Assembly (NCBI RefSeq): GCF_012958305.1
Contig: NZ_JABBYO010000001.1
Location: 124,001-188,000 of the forward strand
Length of the DNA stretch: 64,000 bases
Direction: 5' to 3'
Origin: Tautonia rosea
GTDB lineage: Bacteria > Planctomycetota > Planctomycetia > Isosphaerales > Isosphaeraceae
Under the pieces are notes generated by a model. The model was not told where the DNA came from and did no database searches. It was given only the letters and a program-made list of their open reading frames with translations. Made by a program: the position numbers and the translations under genes. Shown piece by piece: positions 62,918 to 64,000 of this stretch (position 1 is the stretch's first letter; each line of letters opens with the position of its first letter).

Positions 62918-64000
62918 TCAGTTGTCGTTGTCCGATTCCTCGGCCTTTAAGACGATGAACCGGCCTGCGGCATCGGGCGGCTGGACGTAAACGGCCAGGC
63001 TGTCCGAATCGCCGACCATGGCCTCGAATTCGTCCAGATTGGTCACGTTTTGCGGCTTACGGTCCTTGATCACCTTGGTGATCAGGTCGCCCGGCTCGAT
63101 CCCCTGAGCAAAGGCCGGCGACTCGGGAGCGACGTTACGTACGAGCACGCCCTGAGTGCCCGCCTCGTAGCCGAACTGCTCGGCCAGATCGGGAGAAAGA
63201 TCCTGAAGCTCCAGGCCGAACCGGTTCAGCTCAACGCCTGGGGTTTCCCTCGGGCCTTCGCGGCTCGGAGCGCGAGACAGCGCGGCGATTTCGACCTCTT
63301 CCGAAGGAGCCAGGTTGATCGTTGCCGATCGCTCCTGACCTTCGCGAATGTAGGTCAGTTCATGACCTTCGGTCAGGGGGCTGGTCGAGACCTCCAGACG
63401 GAAGCCAGGAACACTGCGAACGTCTCGGCCCTTAAAGCCGACGATCACGTCACCCGGCCGCAGGCCGGCCTTGTCCGCCGGGCTACCGGGGGCAATCTCG
63501 TTGACGAGGATGCCGTCGAGGTTCGGGTCAATGCCGAACGACTCAGCCAGTTCAGGGGTCAACGGAGAGATGACGACGCCGAGCCTGGCTCGCTGCACCT
63601 TACCGTTTTCGATCAAGTTGTCGGCGACATACGACGCCAGCTTGATCGGGATGGCGAAGCCAACTCCAGCATTGGCCCGGCTTCGCGTGGCGATGGCCGA
63701 GTTGATGCCGATGACCCGGCCTTCGATGTCGACCAGCGGCCCGCCAGAGTTCCCCGGGTTGATCGCCGCGTCGGTCTGGATGAAGTCCTCGTAACCTTCT
63801 CTCGGGTCGAGGATGCCAACCGCCTGTCGGTTCGTTGCCGAGATGATCCCGGCCGTAACCGTCTGACTCAGGCCAAACGGCGAACCAATCGCCAGGACCC
63901 ACTGGCCAACGTGCAGATCCTCGCTCGTCCCGATCTGCGCGGGTCTCGGCTCGTTGCGCAGCTCAGCCGGATTGACCTTGATCACGGCCACGTCGGTCGC
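62918..64000 (-). CDS. HtrA/DegP-type serine protease, C-terminal portion (runs off the window)
   Basis: Partial: about 360 codons are visible and the N-terminal signal and His-containing part lie beyond base 64000. The catalytic Asp is at the edge (TDVAVIKV) and the catalytic Ser in [10 protein letters not shown], with [20 protein letters not shown] between. Two PDZ domains follow: about residues 150-240 ([40 protein letters not shown]) and 265-355 ([24 protein letters not shown]). Periplasmic quality-control protease and chaperone. Family very secure. Confidence 0.92.
   Translation of the reverse strand, partial: ATDVAVIKVNPAELRNEPRPAQIGTSEDLHVGQWVLAIGSPFGLSQTVTAGIISATNRQAVGILDPREGYEDFIQTDAAINPGNSGGPLVDIEGRVIGINSAIATRSRANAGVGFAIPIKLASYVADNLIENGKVQRARLGVVISPLTPELAESFGIDPNLDGILVNEIAPGSPADKAGLRPGDVIVGFKGRDVRSVPGFRLEVSTSPLTEGHELTYIREGQERSATINLAPSEEVEIAALSRAPSREGPRETPGVELNRFGLELQDLSPDLAEQFGYEAGTQGVLVRNVAPESPAFAQGIEPGDLITKVIKDRKPQNVTNLDEFEAMVGDSDSLAVYVQPPDAAGRFIVLKAEESDNDN

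Overview
The window is GC-rich chromosomal DNA from a planctomycete, most likely of the Isosphaeraceae or a close relative. This rests on family content rather than a marker gene. It has two secreted proteins with the planctomycetal LEPR-XLL N-terminal motif, a giant zinc metalloprotease, a DUF1080 protein, a formylglycine sulfatase, Tat-exported aldo/keto reductases, late genes of the futalosine menaquinone route, and several planctomycete-type lipoproteins. GTG and TTG starts are common, and no phage, plasmid or CRISPR module is present.

Layout. 1-8.4 kb (mostly minus): the N-terminal end of a polysaccharide-export ABC permease, an S1/P1 nuclease, a methyltransferase, the metalloprotease, a DUF1080 protein and an AsmA-like protein. 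8.7-12.3 kb (plus): a CehA/McbA-type PHP hydrolase and a non-canonical Nramp transporter. 12.3-17.3 kb: UbiD, then an accessory patch with an 'HGL'-motif protein, a small secreted protein, a decayed IS end and a duplicated copy of the HGL gene's leader. 17.3-21.1 kb: two convergent LEPR-XLL proteins sharing one strong terminator. 21.2-27.9 kb: UbiE, UbiX, MqnP-like prenyltransferase, a small membrane protein, a secreted alpha/beta hydrolase and MqnE. With UbiD these supply entry and tail steps of menaquinone synthesis by the futalosine pathway. 28-36.4 kb: a SWIM protein, ExbB/ExbD, a DedA protein, a second unusual Nramp protein, a GT4 glycosyltransferase, an FKBP lipoprotein and SurE. 36.5-45.6 kb: tRNA-Ala, an orphan Phd-like antitoxin, a TolC-family lipoprotein, two aldo/keto reductases, a sulfatase and a HAL2/CysQ-type phosphatase. 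45.8-51.5 kb: a 1,467-residue protein with a channel-like voltage-sensor domain but no visible pore, convergent with citrate synthase. 52-59 kb: a GbsR/MarR regulator, a 58-residue ribbon-helix-helix protein, tRNA-Asn, less GC-rich DNA, and a three-gene DUF1254/DUF1214 operon. 59.3-64 kb: an MMPL transporter, a lipoprotein and a truncated HtrA protease.

The most novel element I can support is the giant voltage-sensor-only protein (45847-50250). Next are the two Nramp proteins lacking the metal-binding motifs of TM1 and TM6, the fossil leader duplication with IS debris at 15.6-17.1 kb, and the DUF1254 operon with its upstream direct repeats. Starts were moved from the longest reading frame to an internal start where a Shine-Dalgarno sequence or signal peptide argued for it. 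All functions are homology-style inferences from motifs read by eye.
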